Assembly: GCF_000297395.2 (NCBI RefSeq)
Contig: NZ_HF570108.1
Location: 396,738 to 460,737, forward strand
Direction: 5' to 3'
DNA: 64,000 nucleotides
From: Micromonospora lupini str. Lupac 08
GTDB lineage: Bacteria; Actinomycetota; Actinomycetes; Mycobacteriales; Micromonosporaceae
Both the position numbers and the translations under genes were made by a program. The notes under the pieces were generated by a model. It had not been told where the DNA came from. It worked only from the letters and a program-made list of their open reading frames with translations, and ran no database searches. Positions 10,635 to 18,802 of the stretch are shown piece after piece (positions within the stretch are counted from its first letter, which is position 1; every line of letters begins with the position of its first letter).

Positions 10635-11252
10635 CTACTGCACCGCGAGTCGGCGGGCGCGGAACCGCTCGAAGAGCCGGGGCAGCCGCCTTCGCCACTC
10701 GTCCTCGTCACTCAGGTCCCAGCGCTCGTCGGCAGGCTCCGGGCCGGGGTGTGGTGGAGTAGTAACCGCGGACTGTGCCGCCTCGGCGGCGTCCCAGAAG
10801 GCCTCATCGTCACCCGTCAACCGCTCGTACGCCGTCTGCGCGGCGAATTGAAGAGCCTCGTCGCCGATCCACAGGTCGCGGCCTTCCGCTGCGCTGATCT
10901 GCCGTACCGCCGGATGGTCGGCGAGCGAGTCGGGGTCACGCGCAGCCGACTCGAAGGCGGCTCTGCCCAGGCCGACCAGCCCTGCCTGGAAATCGGAGAA
11001 TCCGTCGTCGGAGAGAAACCCGTACTCGATGATCCAGCACGCCGCGCAGACATCCCAGGTGTCGGCGTGGTCGGCCACCTCGTCCAGCACCTGGTCGAAC
11101 GCCACGATCTGCGACAGCGGGAGTCGCATCAGCTCCGCCACCAGGGCCTCGGCGACCACACTCGGCTGACCGTCGCGTCGGGGCTGGTCCGCCGCCACGC
11201 CTGCCGCGGCTCGTGCCCGCTCCACGACACTCCAGAACTCCTCCACATCCAC
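10635..11252 (-). CDS. DUF4240 domain protein
   Basis: A 205-residue cytoplasmic protein of unknown function. The start GTG at 11252 gives VDVEEFWSVVERAR, the typical N-terminus of DUF4240 proteins (FW at residues 6-7). The family pattern continues with IVAFDQVLDEV, ACWIIEYGFLSDDGFSDFQ and LVGLGRAAFESAARDPDSLA. It is divergent from the sigma factor gene, with 91 bp between. Longer starts up to 11393 would overlap that gene and lack family similarity. Confidence 0.8.
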   Translation of the reverse strand: MDVEEFWSVVERARAAAGVAADQPRRDGQPSVVAEALVAELMRLPLSQIVAFDQVLDEVADHADTWDVCAACWIIEYGFLSDDGFSDFQAGLVGLGRAAFESAARDPDSLADHPAVRQISAAEGRDLWIGDEALQFAAQTAYERLTGDDEAFWDAAEAAQSAVTTPPHPGPEPADERWDLSDEDEWRRRLPRLFERFRARRLAVQ

Positions 11253-11343
11253 GGCCAGGAGTGTCCCCGATGGCTGTGACAGGTTGGGGCGCGGTAATCG
11301 TCGGGCCTCCCGCGACACAAACAGGGTGAGAGTCGCCGAGGCA

Positions 11344-11907
11344 ATGGGGGTTCGGGTGGGTCCACCGGGGAAGCGCGACGAGGGCTGGTTCACCAGCCTC
11401 TACGCCGCCGAGTACGCGCACATCGTGAGGTACGGCCTGCGCCGATTAGCCGATTCCGACGCGTCGGCGGAACTCGCACAGGAGGTCTTCGTCGTCGCGT
11501 GGCGTCGTCGCGGCGAGGTGCCGGACCGCAGCCTGCCCTGGCTGTACGGGGTGGCCCGGCGCCTGCTGGCCAACCAGTGGCGGTCCCGACGCGCCGCCCC
11601 GGATCTCCTGCCGATCGCCCACGCCGATCTGACGCGGGTGGCCGACCCGTCCGGCGCCGACCGCACTCTGGGGGTCGCCGACGTGCGGGCCGCGCTGGCC
11701 ACCCTCAACGACCTGGATCAGGAGATCCTGCGGCTCGTCGGTTGGGAGGAGCTGACGGTGGCCGAGGCGGCTCAGGTCCTCGGCTGCACCCGCGCGACCG
11801 CGGCGGTGCGCCTGCATCGCGCCCGTCGTCGCCTCGCCGAGGCGATGTCGGACCCACCGGCCCGCTTCCGACGCCCGATGCTGGCCACTACCCGAGAGGA
11901 TCTGTGA
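11344..11907 (+). CDS. ECF-type RNA polymerase sigma factor
   Basis: Sigma-70 family protein of 187 residues that directs RNA polymerase to a small regulon. Region 2 is visible in LYAAEYAHIVRYGLRRL...AQEVFVVAWRR, and region 4 in LNDLDQEILRLVGWEELTVAEAAQVLG with the recognition helix TRATAAVRLHRARRRL. The ATG at 11344 is the likely start, though GTG at 11326 is possible; neither has a perfect ribosome site. The stop overlaps the start of the next gene (TGATG), so the two are translationally coupled, as usual for an ECF factor and its membrane partner. Confidence 0.88.
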   Translation: MGVRVGPPGKRDEGWFTSLYAAEYAHIVRYGLRRLADSDASAELAQEVFVVAWRRRGEVPDRSLPWLYGVARRLLANQWRSRRAAPDLLPIAHADLTRVADPSGADRTLGVADVRAALATLNDLDQEILRLVGWEELTVAEAAQVLGCTRATAAVRLHRARRRLAEAMSDPPARFRRPMLATTREDL

Positions 11908-12908
11908 TGGACGGAGCAGAACAAACCCGTACCCTTCTCGGCCCTGCCGACCCGGCCCGGACCATCGTCGTCGCGCCGCCACCGGTTCCGGCGCGCGAGC
12001 TGATCGAGCGTGCCGGCGCAACCAGCCCCGGGACAGGACACCGTCGCGTACGCCCGACGCGCCGGCTGGTCCTGACGGCCGGGACGCTCGCGGTCGCGGC
12101 CGGTGCCGTCGCAGTCCTCCGACCGTTCGACGAGCGGACGCCGGACGATCGGGGCGGACCCGGCGGCGCCGTGGGGACGTTGCTGGTGCCTGTCGCGTAC
12201 CAGTTCGACGCCGACCCGCCGGCGGCCGGCCCGCAGCTACGCACGCTGGCCAGCAAGATCAAGGACACGGAGTACGACCACCGCAGCGGGCGCTACACGT
12301 ACCACCACACGAAGGTGTGGGGTGATCCGGTGATGAGCTCCCCCGACGACCGTTACCACGTGGCCTTCGCCGGTGAGTCGAAGGTCTGGCAGGCCGCTGA
12401 CGGGACCGGCAGCCAGAGCAACACCCAACTCGAACCGCAGTACCCCGATGAGGCGTCCCGCGACTACTGGCAGCGCAAACTCGCGGGTCCCGCAGTGGCT
12501 GACACTGCCGCGATGATCCCGTTGCCACCCATGGAGCTCACGCCGCCGCCGGCCGACCCGTCGCAGTTGCGCGAGCGGCTGAAGGTCCAGTACGGCGCGG
12601 GGGCGGCGAGCAAGGCGGTCGGCACGCTCTACGCGAGGTACGTCGTACCGCGGGCGACCCGGGCGGCGATCCTGCGGGTCCTCGCCGACGTGCCCGGTTT
12701 CCGCTGGCGGGGACGGGTGACCGACCGGGCCGGCCGAACCGGTGTCGCGGTCACCGTCGACGAGCGCGAGCACGACCAGCAGTCTCTGCTGATCTTCGAC
12801 CCGAAGACGGGTGAGCTGCTCGCCCACGAGTTGCTGACGCTGACTCCGGTGCGGATCAGCGCGTACCAACTGATCCTGGACACGACCTGGACCGACCGGA
12901 TCGGCTGA
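11907..12908 (+). CDS. CU044_5270-like single-pass membrane protein, sigma partner
   Basis: A 333-residue protein with a cytoplasmic N-terminus of about 50 residues, one membrane segment (RRLVLTAGTLAVAAGAVAVL, residues 52-71) and an extracytoplasmic domain. It resembles the CU044_5270 family that follows ECF sigma genes in actinobacteria. The outer domain has the family-like stretch KIKDTEYDHRSGRYTYHHTK and a late VTVDEREHDQQSLLIFDP segment. No anti-sigma zinc motif is seen. A role as sensor or modulator of the sigma factor is inferred only from the TGATG overlap. Confidence 0.75.
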   Translation: MDGAEQTRTLLGPADPARTIVVAPPPVPARELIERAGATSPGTGHRRVRPTRRLVLTAGTLAVAAGAVAVLRPFDERTPDDRGGPGGAVGTLLVPVAYQFDADPPAAGPQLRTLASKIKDTEYDHRSGRYTYHHTKVWGDPVMSSPDDRYHVAFAGESKVWQAADGTGSQSNTQLEPQYPDEASRDYWQRKLAGPAVADTAAMIPLPPMELTPPPADPSQLRERLKVQYGAGAASKAVGTLYARYVVPRATRAAILRVLADVPGFRWRGRVTDRAGRTGVAVTVDEREHDQQSLLIFDPKTGELLAHELLTLTPVRISAYQLILDTTWTDRIG

Positions 12909-12918
12909 CCGCCGACTT

Positions 12919-12948
12919 GTGGGGCCGCTCTCTCGGGAGCGGCCCCAC
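12919..12948 (+). terminator. Terminator of the sigma factor operon
   Basis: A perfect 12-bp GC-rich stem (GTGGGGCCGCTC and its complement) with a short loop lies 10 bp after the stop, followed by TGTTTTC. Confidence 0.85.
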
Positions 12949-13020
12949 CGTGTTTTCCCGGCAGCCGTGGTACCTGCGTAGGAACCCACTCGCATAGCAG
13001 ATCGAACCTCTCGGCGGGCG

Positions 13021-13048
13021 TTGTCCACAGGTCCCGGAGTTGTCCACA
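13021..13048. promoter_or_regulatory. Pair of DnaA boxes upstream of ssd
   Basis: TTGTCCACA occurs twice in the same orientation, at 13021-13029 and 13040-13048, starts 19 bp apart. This is the preferred DnaA box of high-GC actinobacteria. The pair lies about 85 bp before ssd, so DnaA could act as regulator or be titrated here. One more copy is at 37641-37649 after holB. Confidence 0.5.
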
Positions 13049-13129
13049 GGCGAGGTAACGGGGGCGGTGTGCGGGGTCGATGGCGAGCAGGGTCGGCGGT
13101 GCATCCGATCCCGACCGCTGGAGGCCGCG

Positions 13130-14233
13130 ATGGCACCCCGTACCTCCGTCCCGCCGATCCGACGGCTCCCGCTGGTCGTCACGGCGGACGGCGACCTGCT
13201 CGACGACCTGCTCCGGCTCGCCGCCGCGGGCGGCACCGAGGTCGAGCTCGCCGCCGACCCGGCCGCGGCCCGCACCCGCTGGGGTCCCGCGCCGCTTGTG
13301 CTGCTCGGCGCCGACCAGGCGCAGGCGTGCCTGCGCGCCCGACTGCCGAAGCGGCCCCGGCTGGTGCTGGTCGGCCGGGCCGGTCAACTCGACCCCGGCT
13401 GGCAGATCGCCGAGCTGATCGGCGCCGAGCACGTCGCCGCACTGCCCGCCGCCGAGCCGTGGCTGCTGGACCGCCTGGCCGAGCAGGGCCCCGGCCATCC
13501 GGCCGGCCCAGGTGCCCGGGTCGTCGCGTTGTTCGGCGGCCGGGGCGGGGCCGGCGCGAGCGTGCTCGCGGGCGGGCTCGCCGTGACCGCGGCGCGGGCC
13601 CGACTGCGCACCCTGCTCATCGACGCCGACCCGCTCGGTGGTGGCCTCGACCTCGTACTGGGCTGGGAGCAGTTGGAAGGGCTGCGTTGGCCGTCGCTCA
13701 CCGACGCGGACGGGCGGGTGGACGCACCCGCGCTGGTCCACGCGCTGCCCAGCCGGGGCGACCTGGTGGTGCTCTCCTGGGATCGCGGCGAGATGCTGGC
13801 ACTGCCCGCCGCCGCGATGGCCGCGACCGTCGACGCCGCCCACCGTGGCCGGGACTTCGTGGTGATCGACCTGCCCCGACAGCTGGACGATGCCGCCGTG
13901 GTCGCGTTGCAGGCGGCCGACCAGGCGTTCGTCGTCGTACCGGCGGAGCTGCGCGCCACCGCGGCCGCCGCCCGGGTGGTGGCCACGGCCGCCCCACACT
14001 GCGCCGCGCTCTCGGTGGTGGTGCGCGGGCCCGCCCCGGGCCGCCTGCGCGCCACCGAGGTGGCACGGGCGCTCGGGCTTCCTCTGGCGGGCACGCTGCG
14101 CCCCGAGCCCGGGCTCTGCCGGGGCCTCGAACGCGGCGAGGCGCCGGCGGCGGCCGGCAAGGGCGCGCTCGCCACTCTCTGCCGGCGGATCGTCGAAGAC
14201 CTCACCGGCGTCCCCGCCACGGGTGCGGCATGA
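13130..14233 (+). CDS. ssd: Septum-site-determining protein Ssd (CpaE/MinD-like)
   Basis: A 367-residue MinD/ParA-superfamily protein at the head of the tad locus; in related systems it places or regulates the pilus machinery or septum. The ATG at 13130 has GGAGG five bases upstream. The N-terminal 120 residues form a receiver-like domain. The deviant Walker A begins near residue 131 as FGGRGGAGAS, without the usual lysines, and LIDADPLGGGLDLVLGWE follows. Ssd proteins of mycobacteria also lack the canonical Walker lysine. The stop overlaps tadA by ATGA. Confidence 0.85.
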   Translation: MAPRTSVPPIRRLPLVVTADGDLLDDLLRLAAAGGTEVELAADPAAARTRWGPAPLVLLGADQAQACLRARLPKRPRLVLVGRAGQLDPGWQIAELIGAEHVAALPAAEPWLLDRLAEQGPGHPAGPGARVVALFGGRGGAGASVLAGGLAVTAARARLRTLLIDADPLGGGLDLVLGWEQLEGLRWPSLTDADGRVDAPALVHALPSRGDLVVLSWDRGEMLALPAAAMAATVDAAHRGRDFVVIDLPRQLDDAAVVALQAADQAFVVVPAELRATAAAARVVATAAPHCAALSVVVRGPAPGRLRATEVARALGLPLAGTLRPEPGLCRGLERGEAPAAAGKGALATLCRRIVEDLTGVPATGAA

Positions 14234-15405
14234 GCGGCCGGCCGGAGGAGGGCACCTTCGCGGCCCGGGTGCGGCAGCGGATCGCCGCCACCACCGACCC
14301 GGTCACCCCGGCGGCGATCGTGTCCGCCGTACGCGCCGAGCCCACCGCCGCGGTGTTGGGCGACACCGCCGTACTGCGGATCGCCGACCGTGTGCACGAC
14401 GACCTCGTCGGCGCCGGGCCGCTGGCCCCACTGCTGGCCGATCCGGAGGTGACCGACGTCCTGGTCAACGGTGTCCGCGTCTGGGTCGACCGGGGCGCGG
14501 GCCTGCATCAGGTCGCGGTCCCGGTGGGCTCGGTCGAGGACGTCCGCCGGCTGGCGCAGCGACTGATCGCCAGCGCCGGTCGGCGGCTCGACGACGGCTC
14601 CCCGTACGCGGACGCCCGGCTTCCCGACGGCACCCGGCTGCACGCCGTGCTGCCGCCGGTGGCGACCGAGGGCCCCTACCTGTCCCTGCGGACGTTCCGG
14701 CACCGCCCGTTCACGCTCGACGAGCTGGTGCGCCAGGGGACGGTGCCCCGACCGGTGGCGCCCCTGCTCGCCGCCGTCGTCGCCGCCCGGCTGGCGTACC
14801 TGGTCACCGGCGGCACGGGCTCGGGCAAGACGACCCTGCTCAACACGCTGCTCGGGTTGGTGCCCGCCACCGAGCGGATCGTCCTGGTGGAGGACGCGGC
14901 CGAGTTGCAACCGGGGCACCCACACGTGGTCGGGCTCCAGGCGCGTACCGCCAACGTCGAGGGGACGGGCGTCGTCAGCCTCGGCGACCTGGTCCGGCAG
15001 GCGTTGCGGATGCGCCCGGACCGGCTGGTGGTCGGGGAGTGCCGGGGCGCGGAGGTGGTCGACCTGCTCGCCGCGCTGAACACCGGCCACGACGGTGGCG
15101 CCGGCACGCTGCACGCCAACACCCCGTCCGACGTGCCGGCCCGGCTGGAGGCGCTCGGCATGCTGGGCGGCCTGCCCCGCGCCGCGTTGCACGCCCAGGT
15201 GGTCGCCGCGCTCCAGGTGCTGCTCCAGGTACGCCGGGGGGACCGGGTCGTGTCCTGGAGTCGATCTGCCTGCTGCTCCCCGAGGGACCCGAGCGGTTGG
15301 CCAGCGTGGTGCCCGCCTGGATACGTGGACGCGGGTTGGGGCTGGCGGCGCGCACCTTCGGCACGCTCCTGCGAGACCGGGGCGTGGCGGTGCCCCCGAT
15401 CCTGA
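14230..15405 (+). CDS. tadA: TadA/CpaF-type secretion ATPase, frameshifted near its 3' end
   Basis: Hexameric ATPase that powers Tad pilus assembly. Walker A is TGGTGSGKTTLLNTL near residue 193, followed by LVEDAAELQ, the Walker B region RPDRLVVGECRGAEVVDLL and the GTLHAN box. The frame as given ends at 15405 with an atypical Ser/Trp/Pro-rich tail. The typical family tail (VLESICLLLPEGPERL and onward) is found from about 15250 in the -1 frame and ends with TGA at 15438-15440. That TGA overlaps the tadB ATG exactly as ssd overlaps tadA. A one-base loss in the G-runs at 15236-15247 explains this; the catalytic core is intact. Confidence 0.85.
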   Translation: MSGRPEEGTFAARVRQRIAATTDPVTPAAIVSAVRAEPTAAVLGDTAVLRIADRVHDDLVGAGPLAPLLADPEVTDVLVNGVRVWVDRGAGLHQVAVPVGSVEDVRRLAQRLIASAGRRLDDGSPYADARLPDGTRLHAVLPPVATEGPYLSLRTFRHRPFTLDELVRQGTVPRPVAPLLAAVVAARLAYLVTGGTGSGKTTLLNTLLGLVPATERIVLVEDAAELQPGHPHVVGLQARTANVEGTGVVSLGDLVRQALRMRPDRLVVGECRGAEVVDLLAALNTGHDGGAGTLHANTPSDVPARLEALGMLGGLPRAALHAQVVAALQVLLQVRRGDRVVSWSRSACCSPRDPSGWPAWCPPGYVDAGWGWRRAPSARSCETGAWRCPRS

Positions 15406-15436
15406 GCGAGCCGTGGCCCGGATCGGCAGGTCCGTC

Positions 15437-16696
15437 ATGACCGGCGGAACCGCACTGGTGGTGGGCCTGCTGCTGGCCGCCGCAGCCCTGGTGGCCTGGC
15501 CTGCGCGGACCGTCCGGGCACGCCGCCGCCGGGTGCTCGCGCCGGGCCACGGCGCTGCCGGCGCTGACCCGGACGACGCCCTGGTGCAATGGATCAGGGA
15601 CCTCGCTCGCCGACCGGGCGGGCCGACCGACGAGTTCGGCGACGTGCCGGCTTCGGCCCACCCGGATGTCCTCCCGTCCCCACCGGGAGTGTCGGCGTCC
15701 AGCGGCGGGCGGACGGTTGTCGCCTGGTCCACTCGGGACCTCGACGGCAGTCCGAGCCGCCCGAGGGCGACCGGCGGCCCGGGGGGATCCACGCGGCCGG
15801 CCGGCCCGGCCCGTCCGCCGATCCGTCGGGATCCTCGCCGTCCGGCTGCCACTGCCCGCCCGGAGGCGGAGGCCCTGGGGGCCGTCGAGCATCCAGGCAG
15901 CAGCTTGGTCGACCCGGCAGGCCACCGCCTGGTCGTTCCGGCGGACCACCATCTTGTCGACGTGCCAGACCACCATCTCGTCGACCACGCGGGCCACCAT
16001 CTCGTCGACCCGGCGGACCAGCGCCTCGTCGACCTGGCGGATCACGCCGCCGGCGGGTCGTCCGTGGCCCGGCCGGTACGCGGGCATCGATCGCCGAGGC
16101 GAGTGCTGCTGCTGGTCGGTGTGATGGGGGCAGGTGTCGGTGCTCTGTCCGCCGGGCCGGTGGCCGCGGTCGCCGTGGCCGGCTACGGCACGCTGGCCAT
16201 GCGCGCCCTGCTCCGCTGGAGGGCGAACCGGCACGCCGAGCTGGTTCGGCGGCGCGGCCTGGATCTGCTCTGCGGTCTGGCAGCCGACCTCCGGGCGGGC
16301 CTGCCCGTCCCGCCAACCCTGGAGATCGCCGCCGGCGAGAGGTCGGGCGGAGCGGACCGGCTTCGCGAGTTGACCTCGGCCGCCGTGCGGCTGGCTGACC
16401 GGACCGGCGCACCGCTGGCCGAGCTGATCGAGCGGATCGAGGCGGACGCCCGCGCGACCGACCGGGGCCTGGCCGCCGCAGCGGCACAGGCGGCGGGTGC
16501 CCGCGCCACGGCCTGGTTGCTGGCGGCCCTGCCGGTCGGCGGGATAGGGCTCGGCTACGGAATCGGCGTCGATCCCCTGGCGGTGCTCCTGCACAGCACT
16601 GTCGGTGGGGTCTGCGCGGTCCTCGCCGTCGCGCTGCAGATTGTCGGCCTGTTCTGGGCCGAGCGGTTGGGCGCGGCGTCGGGGCGGGCCGGCTGA
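15437..16696 (+). CDS. tadB: TadB-like type II/IV secretion F-domain membrane protein with repeat insertion
   Basis: Inner-membrane platform protein of the Tad system, 419 residues, longer than the usual 280-310. It starts with a membrane segment (TALVVGLLLAAAALVAW). Next comes a Pro/Arg/Asp-rich stretch of about 160 residues with six 8-residue repeats (consensus HHLVDxAD), then two membrane segments around residue 220, the cytoplasmic F domain (RRRGLDLLCGLAADLRAGLPVPPTLE), and two more helices near the C-terminus. The ATG overlaps the tadA -1 frame stop, and the TGA overlaps tadC (TGATG). The insertion has a base composition like its surroundings, so it looks like local repeat growth rather than transfer. 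Confidence 0.8.
   Translation: MTGGTALVVGLLLAAAALVAWPARTVRARRRRVLAPGHGAAGADPDDALVQWIRDLARRPGGPTDEFGDVPASAHPDVLPSPPGVSASSGGRTVVAWSTRDLDGSPSRPRATGGPGGSTRPAGPARPPIRRDPRRPAATARPEAEALGAVEHPGSSLVDPAGHRLVVPADHHLVDVPDHHLVDHAGHHLVDPADQRLVDLADHAAGGSSVARPVRGHRSPRRVLLLVGVMGAGVGALSAGPVAAVAVAGYGTLAMRALLRWRANRHAELVRRRGLDLLCGLAADLRAGLPVPPTLEIAAGERSGGADRLRELTSAAVRLADRTGAPLAELIERIEADARATDRGLAAAAAQAAGARATAWLLAALPVGGIGLGYGIGVDPLAVLLHSTVGGVCAVLAVALQIVGLFWAERLGAASGRAG
15899..16042 (+). repeat. Six 24-bp in-frame repeats inside tadB
   Basis: Six consecutive 24-bp units, each coding for one version of HHLVDxAD (SSLVDPAG, HRLVVPAD, HHLVDVPD, HHLVDHAG, HHLVDPAD, QRLVDLAD). Inner units are nearly identical in DNA, for example CACCATCTCGTCGAC. 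The repeat falls in the linker between the first and second membrane segments. Confidence 0.85.
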
Positions 16697-17379
16697 TGTC
16701 CCCGGTGCGCGCGGGCGGCTCGGTCGCTCGCCTCGGCTCGCCGGACCGGGACGGTACGGGTCGCGGCGGTGTGCAGAGGCGGCGGCGACCAGACGCGATC
16801 CGGCTCGCGGCAGGGATGGCCGGGCTCGCCGTGGCGGTGGTCGTCGGGGGCTGGTTCGGGCTGCTCGGTGCGGTTCCGACCGCAGTCCTGCTTGACGTAC
16901 TGCTGCGGAAGATCGAGTCTCCGGCGGCCCGCGGCCGGCGACTTCGGGAGGCTGCCGACCTGCCGCTCGCCGCAGACCTGCTCGCGGCGGCGATGCGGGC
17001 GGGTGCGCCGGTGGACCGCTCGGTGCTGGCCGTGGCCGAGGCGCTGGACGGCCCGCTCGCCAGCAGGCTGGCCCGGGTCGGTCGCACCCTGCTCCTCGGC
17101 GGTGGCCCGGCCGAGGCGTGGTCGGCGTTGGACGGGGTGCCGGGAGCGGAGCGGATGGCCGCGGCGGCATTCCGTTCGGCCAACAGTGGCGCCGCGCTGG
17201 CCGGTGCGCTGACCCGTCTCGCCGACGACCTGCGGGCCGACCGAGCCACCGCCGCCGAGGCATCGGCCCGTCGGGCCGGCGTGCTCATCGTGCTGCCACT
17301 GGGGCTGTGCTTCCTGCCCGCGTTCATTCTCGCCGGCCTGGTGCCGGTGATCGTCGCCGTCCTCGGCGACGTGCTCTGA
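16696..17379 (+). CDS. tadC: TadC-like type II/IV secretion F-domain membrane protein
   Basis: Second inner-membrane platform protein of the Tad apparatus, 227 residues. Two hydrophobic segments lie near residues 36-67 and one long pair at the C-terminus (GVLIVLPLGLCFLPAFILAGLVPVIVAVL). The F domain between them carries ADLPLAADLLAAAMRAGAPVDRSV and ANSGAALAGALTRLADDLR, typical of TadC. It starts inside the tadB stop (TGATG), so the expression of the two proteins is coupled. Confidence 0.87.
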   Translation: MSPVRAGGSVARLGSPDRDGTGRGGVQRRRRPDAIRLAAGMAGLAVAVVVGGWFGLLGAVPTAVLLDVLLRKIESPAARGRRLREAADLPLAADLLAAAMRAGAPVDRSVLAVAEALDGPLASRLARVGRTLLLGGGPAEAWSALDGVPGAERMAAAAFRSANSGAALAGALTRLADDLRADRATAAEASARRAGVLIVLPLGLCFLPAFILAGLVPVIVAVLGDVL

Positions 17380-17401
17380 CCCATCGAGAAAGGAAAGACG
17401 C

Positions 17402-17569
17402 ATGCGCAAACTCATCGCCCGACTCCGCGGCGACGACGGGATGAACACCGCCGAGTACGCCGTCGGCACGCTCGCCGCGGTGGCCTTCGCGGGGATCCTG
17501 TTGAAGGTGCTGACCTCCGGCAACGTTCAGTCGGCGCTGACCGCGGTCAGCGACCGGGCGCTCAAGTGA
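17402..17569 (+). CDS. Flp-pilin-like DUF4244 small protein
   Basis: A 55-residue protein that fits the major pilin position of the Tad locus. GAAAGG precedes the ATG at 17402. The N-terminus MRKLIARLRGDDGMNTAEYA contains the pilin-like G/M-N-T-A-E-Y processing-type motif, followed by a hydrophobic helix (AVGTLAAVAFAGILLKVL). It belongs to the DUF4244 group found in actinobacterial tad loci. The expected prepilin peptidase is not in the window. Its stop overlaps the GTG of tadE. Confidence 0.85.
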   Translation: MRKLIARLRGDDGMNTAEYAVGTLAAVAFAGILLKVLTSGNVQSALTAVSDRALK

Positions 17570-17995
17570 TCGGGCGCCGGCAGGTCGGCCGTGCCCGGAG
17601 GACGGGTACCGCCGGGCGAGCGCGCGACGGTAGCCGGTGGGCCCACCTCGCCGGCGGCGACCGAGGCTCCTTCACCGCCGAGCTGGCGGCCGGCCTGCCG
17701 GCGCTCCTCCTGCTCCTGCTCGCCGGCCTGACCGCGGTCAACGCCGTCAGCACCCAGGCGAGTTGTCTGCACACGGCCCGGGAGGCGGCGCTGGCCGCGG
17801 CCCGGGGCGACAGCGACGCGGACGGGAGCGCGCGGCGCCACCGGGGCGGAGGTGTCGGTGTCGGTCGACGGCGACCGGGTGCAGGCGACGGTCCGCGCGC
17901 CGGTCCGCGCGCTGGGTGCCCGGCTACCGCGGATCACCGTGGTCGCCACCGCCGTCGCAGCCGTGGAACCAGGCGCCAGCGAGGGGGATTGGTGA
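17566..17995 (+). CDS. tadE: TadE-family pilus minor protein, frameshifted
   Basis: A pseudopilin-like membrane protein. From GTG 17566 (GTGA overlap with the pilin gene) the first part reads GSFTAELAAGLPALLLLLLAGLTAVNAVSTQASCLHTAREAALAAARGD in short pieces typical of TadE. After about 17820 this frame turns into Arg/Gly-rich nonsense and runs on to 18087. The natural continuation (TGAEVSVSVDGDRVQATV, then VVATAVAAVEPGASEGDW) sits in the +1 frame and stops at 17993-17995. One inserted or two deleted bases near 17822-17836 account for this. The product as read would keep the membrane anchor but lose its outer domain. Confidence 0.75.
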
Positions 17996-18019
17996 CGCTG
18001 CATCCTGCCGTTCGGTCAC

Positions 18020-18445
18020 GTGACCGCGGCTACGGTCCCGAATTCCGAGCGACAGGGTGCCGAGGGACACGGCGCCGAGGGACTTGACGACGGTTGTCCG
18101 GACGCGCAGCGAGGTGGCGCAACCCTGCTGCTACTCGCGTTGGGGCTGGTCTTCGTGCTGGTCGGGACGTTCGGCGCCGCCGTCACCGCAGCGGGAATGG
18201 CGGCTCAGCGGGCGGCGGTGGCCGCTGATCTCGGCGCGCTGGCCGGCGCCGCCAGGGCGCTCGACGGCGACTCGGTGGCCTGCGCGTTGGCCGCGGACAT
18301 CGCCCGACGCAACGCCGGCCGACTGGTCGACTGTCTTCTCGACGGGCTGGACGTGCTGGTGACAGTCGAGGTGGCGTTCACACCGCTTCCGGGCCTGACC
18401 CGGGCCGCCGCGTCGACGGCCCGCGCCGGCCCGGTGCGCGGCTGA
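18020..18445 (+). CDS. TadE/TadG-like (Rv3654c-like) membrane protein
   Basis: A 141-residue protein ending the tad locus. After a polar lead (residues 1-30) comes QRGGATLLLLALGLVFVLVG, a TadE/TadG-like anchor, then AAQRAAVAADLGALAGAARAL, the helix typical of the Rv3654c-like family. A VTVEVAF strand-like part closes it. The GTG at 18020 is the only start in this frame after the preceding stop; its ribosome site is poor, so coupling to tadE translation is likely. It is intact, unlike tadE. Confidence 0.78.
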   Translation: MTAATVPNSERQGAEGHGAEGLDDGCPDAQRGGATLLLLALGLVFVLVGTFGAAVTAAGMAAQRAAVAADLGALAGAARALDGDSVACALAADIARRNAGRLVDCLLDGLDVLVTVEVAFTPLPGLTRAAASTARAGPVRG

Positions 18446-18520
18446 ACAAAGGCCCGGGGATTACACCGGGCTGGCCGGTCTCGCCGGGCTGCGGGTTGTG
18501 CCGAGCACGGGTTGCGCGGG

Positions 18521-18701
18521 GCTGGGCTACGGCCGGGCTGGGCCGGGCCACGGCCGAGCTGGACCGACGGCCGGGCCGGGCCACGGCCGAGCTGGACCGA
18601 CGGCCGGGCTGAGCCACGGCCGGGCTGGGCCACGGCCGAGCTGGACCGACGGCCGAGGTGGGCCACGGCTGGGCTGGGCCATGGCTGGGCTGGACCGACC
18701 G
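18521..18701. repeat. 16/17-bp composite tandem repeats after the tad locus
   Basis: Alternating units GGCCGGGCTGGGCCAC (16 bp) and GGCCGAGCTGGACCGAC (17 bp) make 33-bp composites repeated over 180 bp between the convergent tadG-like and LURP-one-like genes. No gene is called in the 18446-18802 gap. ORFs through it are translated repeats. Confidence 0.8.
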
Positions 18702-18708
18702 CAGCCGG

Positions 18709-18744
18709 CTGGCCGGGACAGGGCTGAGGGCCTGTCCCGGCCAG
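18709..18744. terminator. Bidirectional terminator between tad locus and LURP-one-like gene
   Basis: A perfect 14-bp stem, CTGGCCGGGACAGG and its complement, with an 8-nt loop, lies between the two convergent transcription units and next to the repeat array. Confidence 0.75.
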
Positions 18745-18802
18745 TGGCCGAGAAGGTGGGCGGCTCGATGCGAGCCGGGGTGCGTCAGCGGGCCGGAATG
18801 CG

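Noticed and set aside
13021..13048. Replication origin at the DnaA boxes
   Set aside because: Only two boxes, no AT-rich unwinding region, and no dnaA or dnaN nearby.
15236..15247. Certain programmed -1 frameshift in tadA
   Set aside because: GGG slippage is possible, but there is no convincing heptamer or downstream pseudoknot; a base loss is simpler. Kept only as an alternative.
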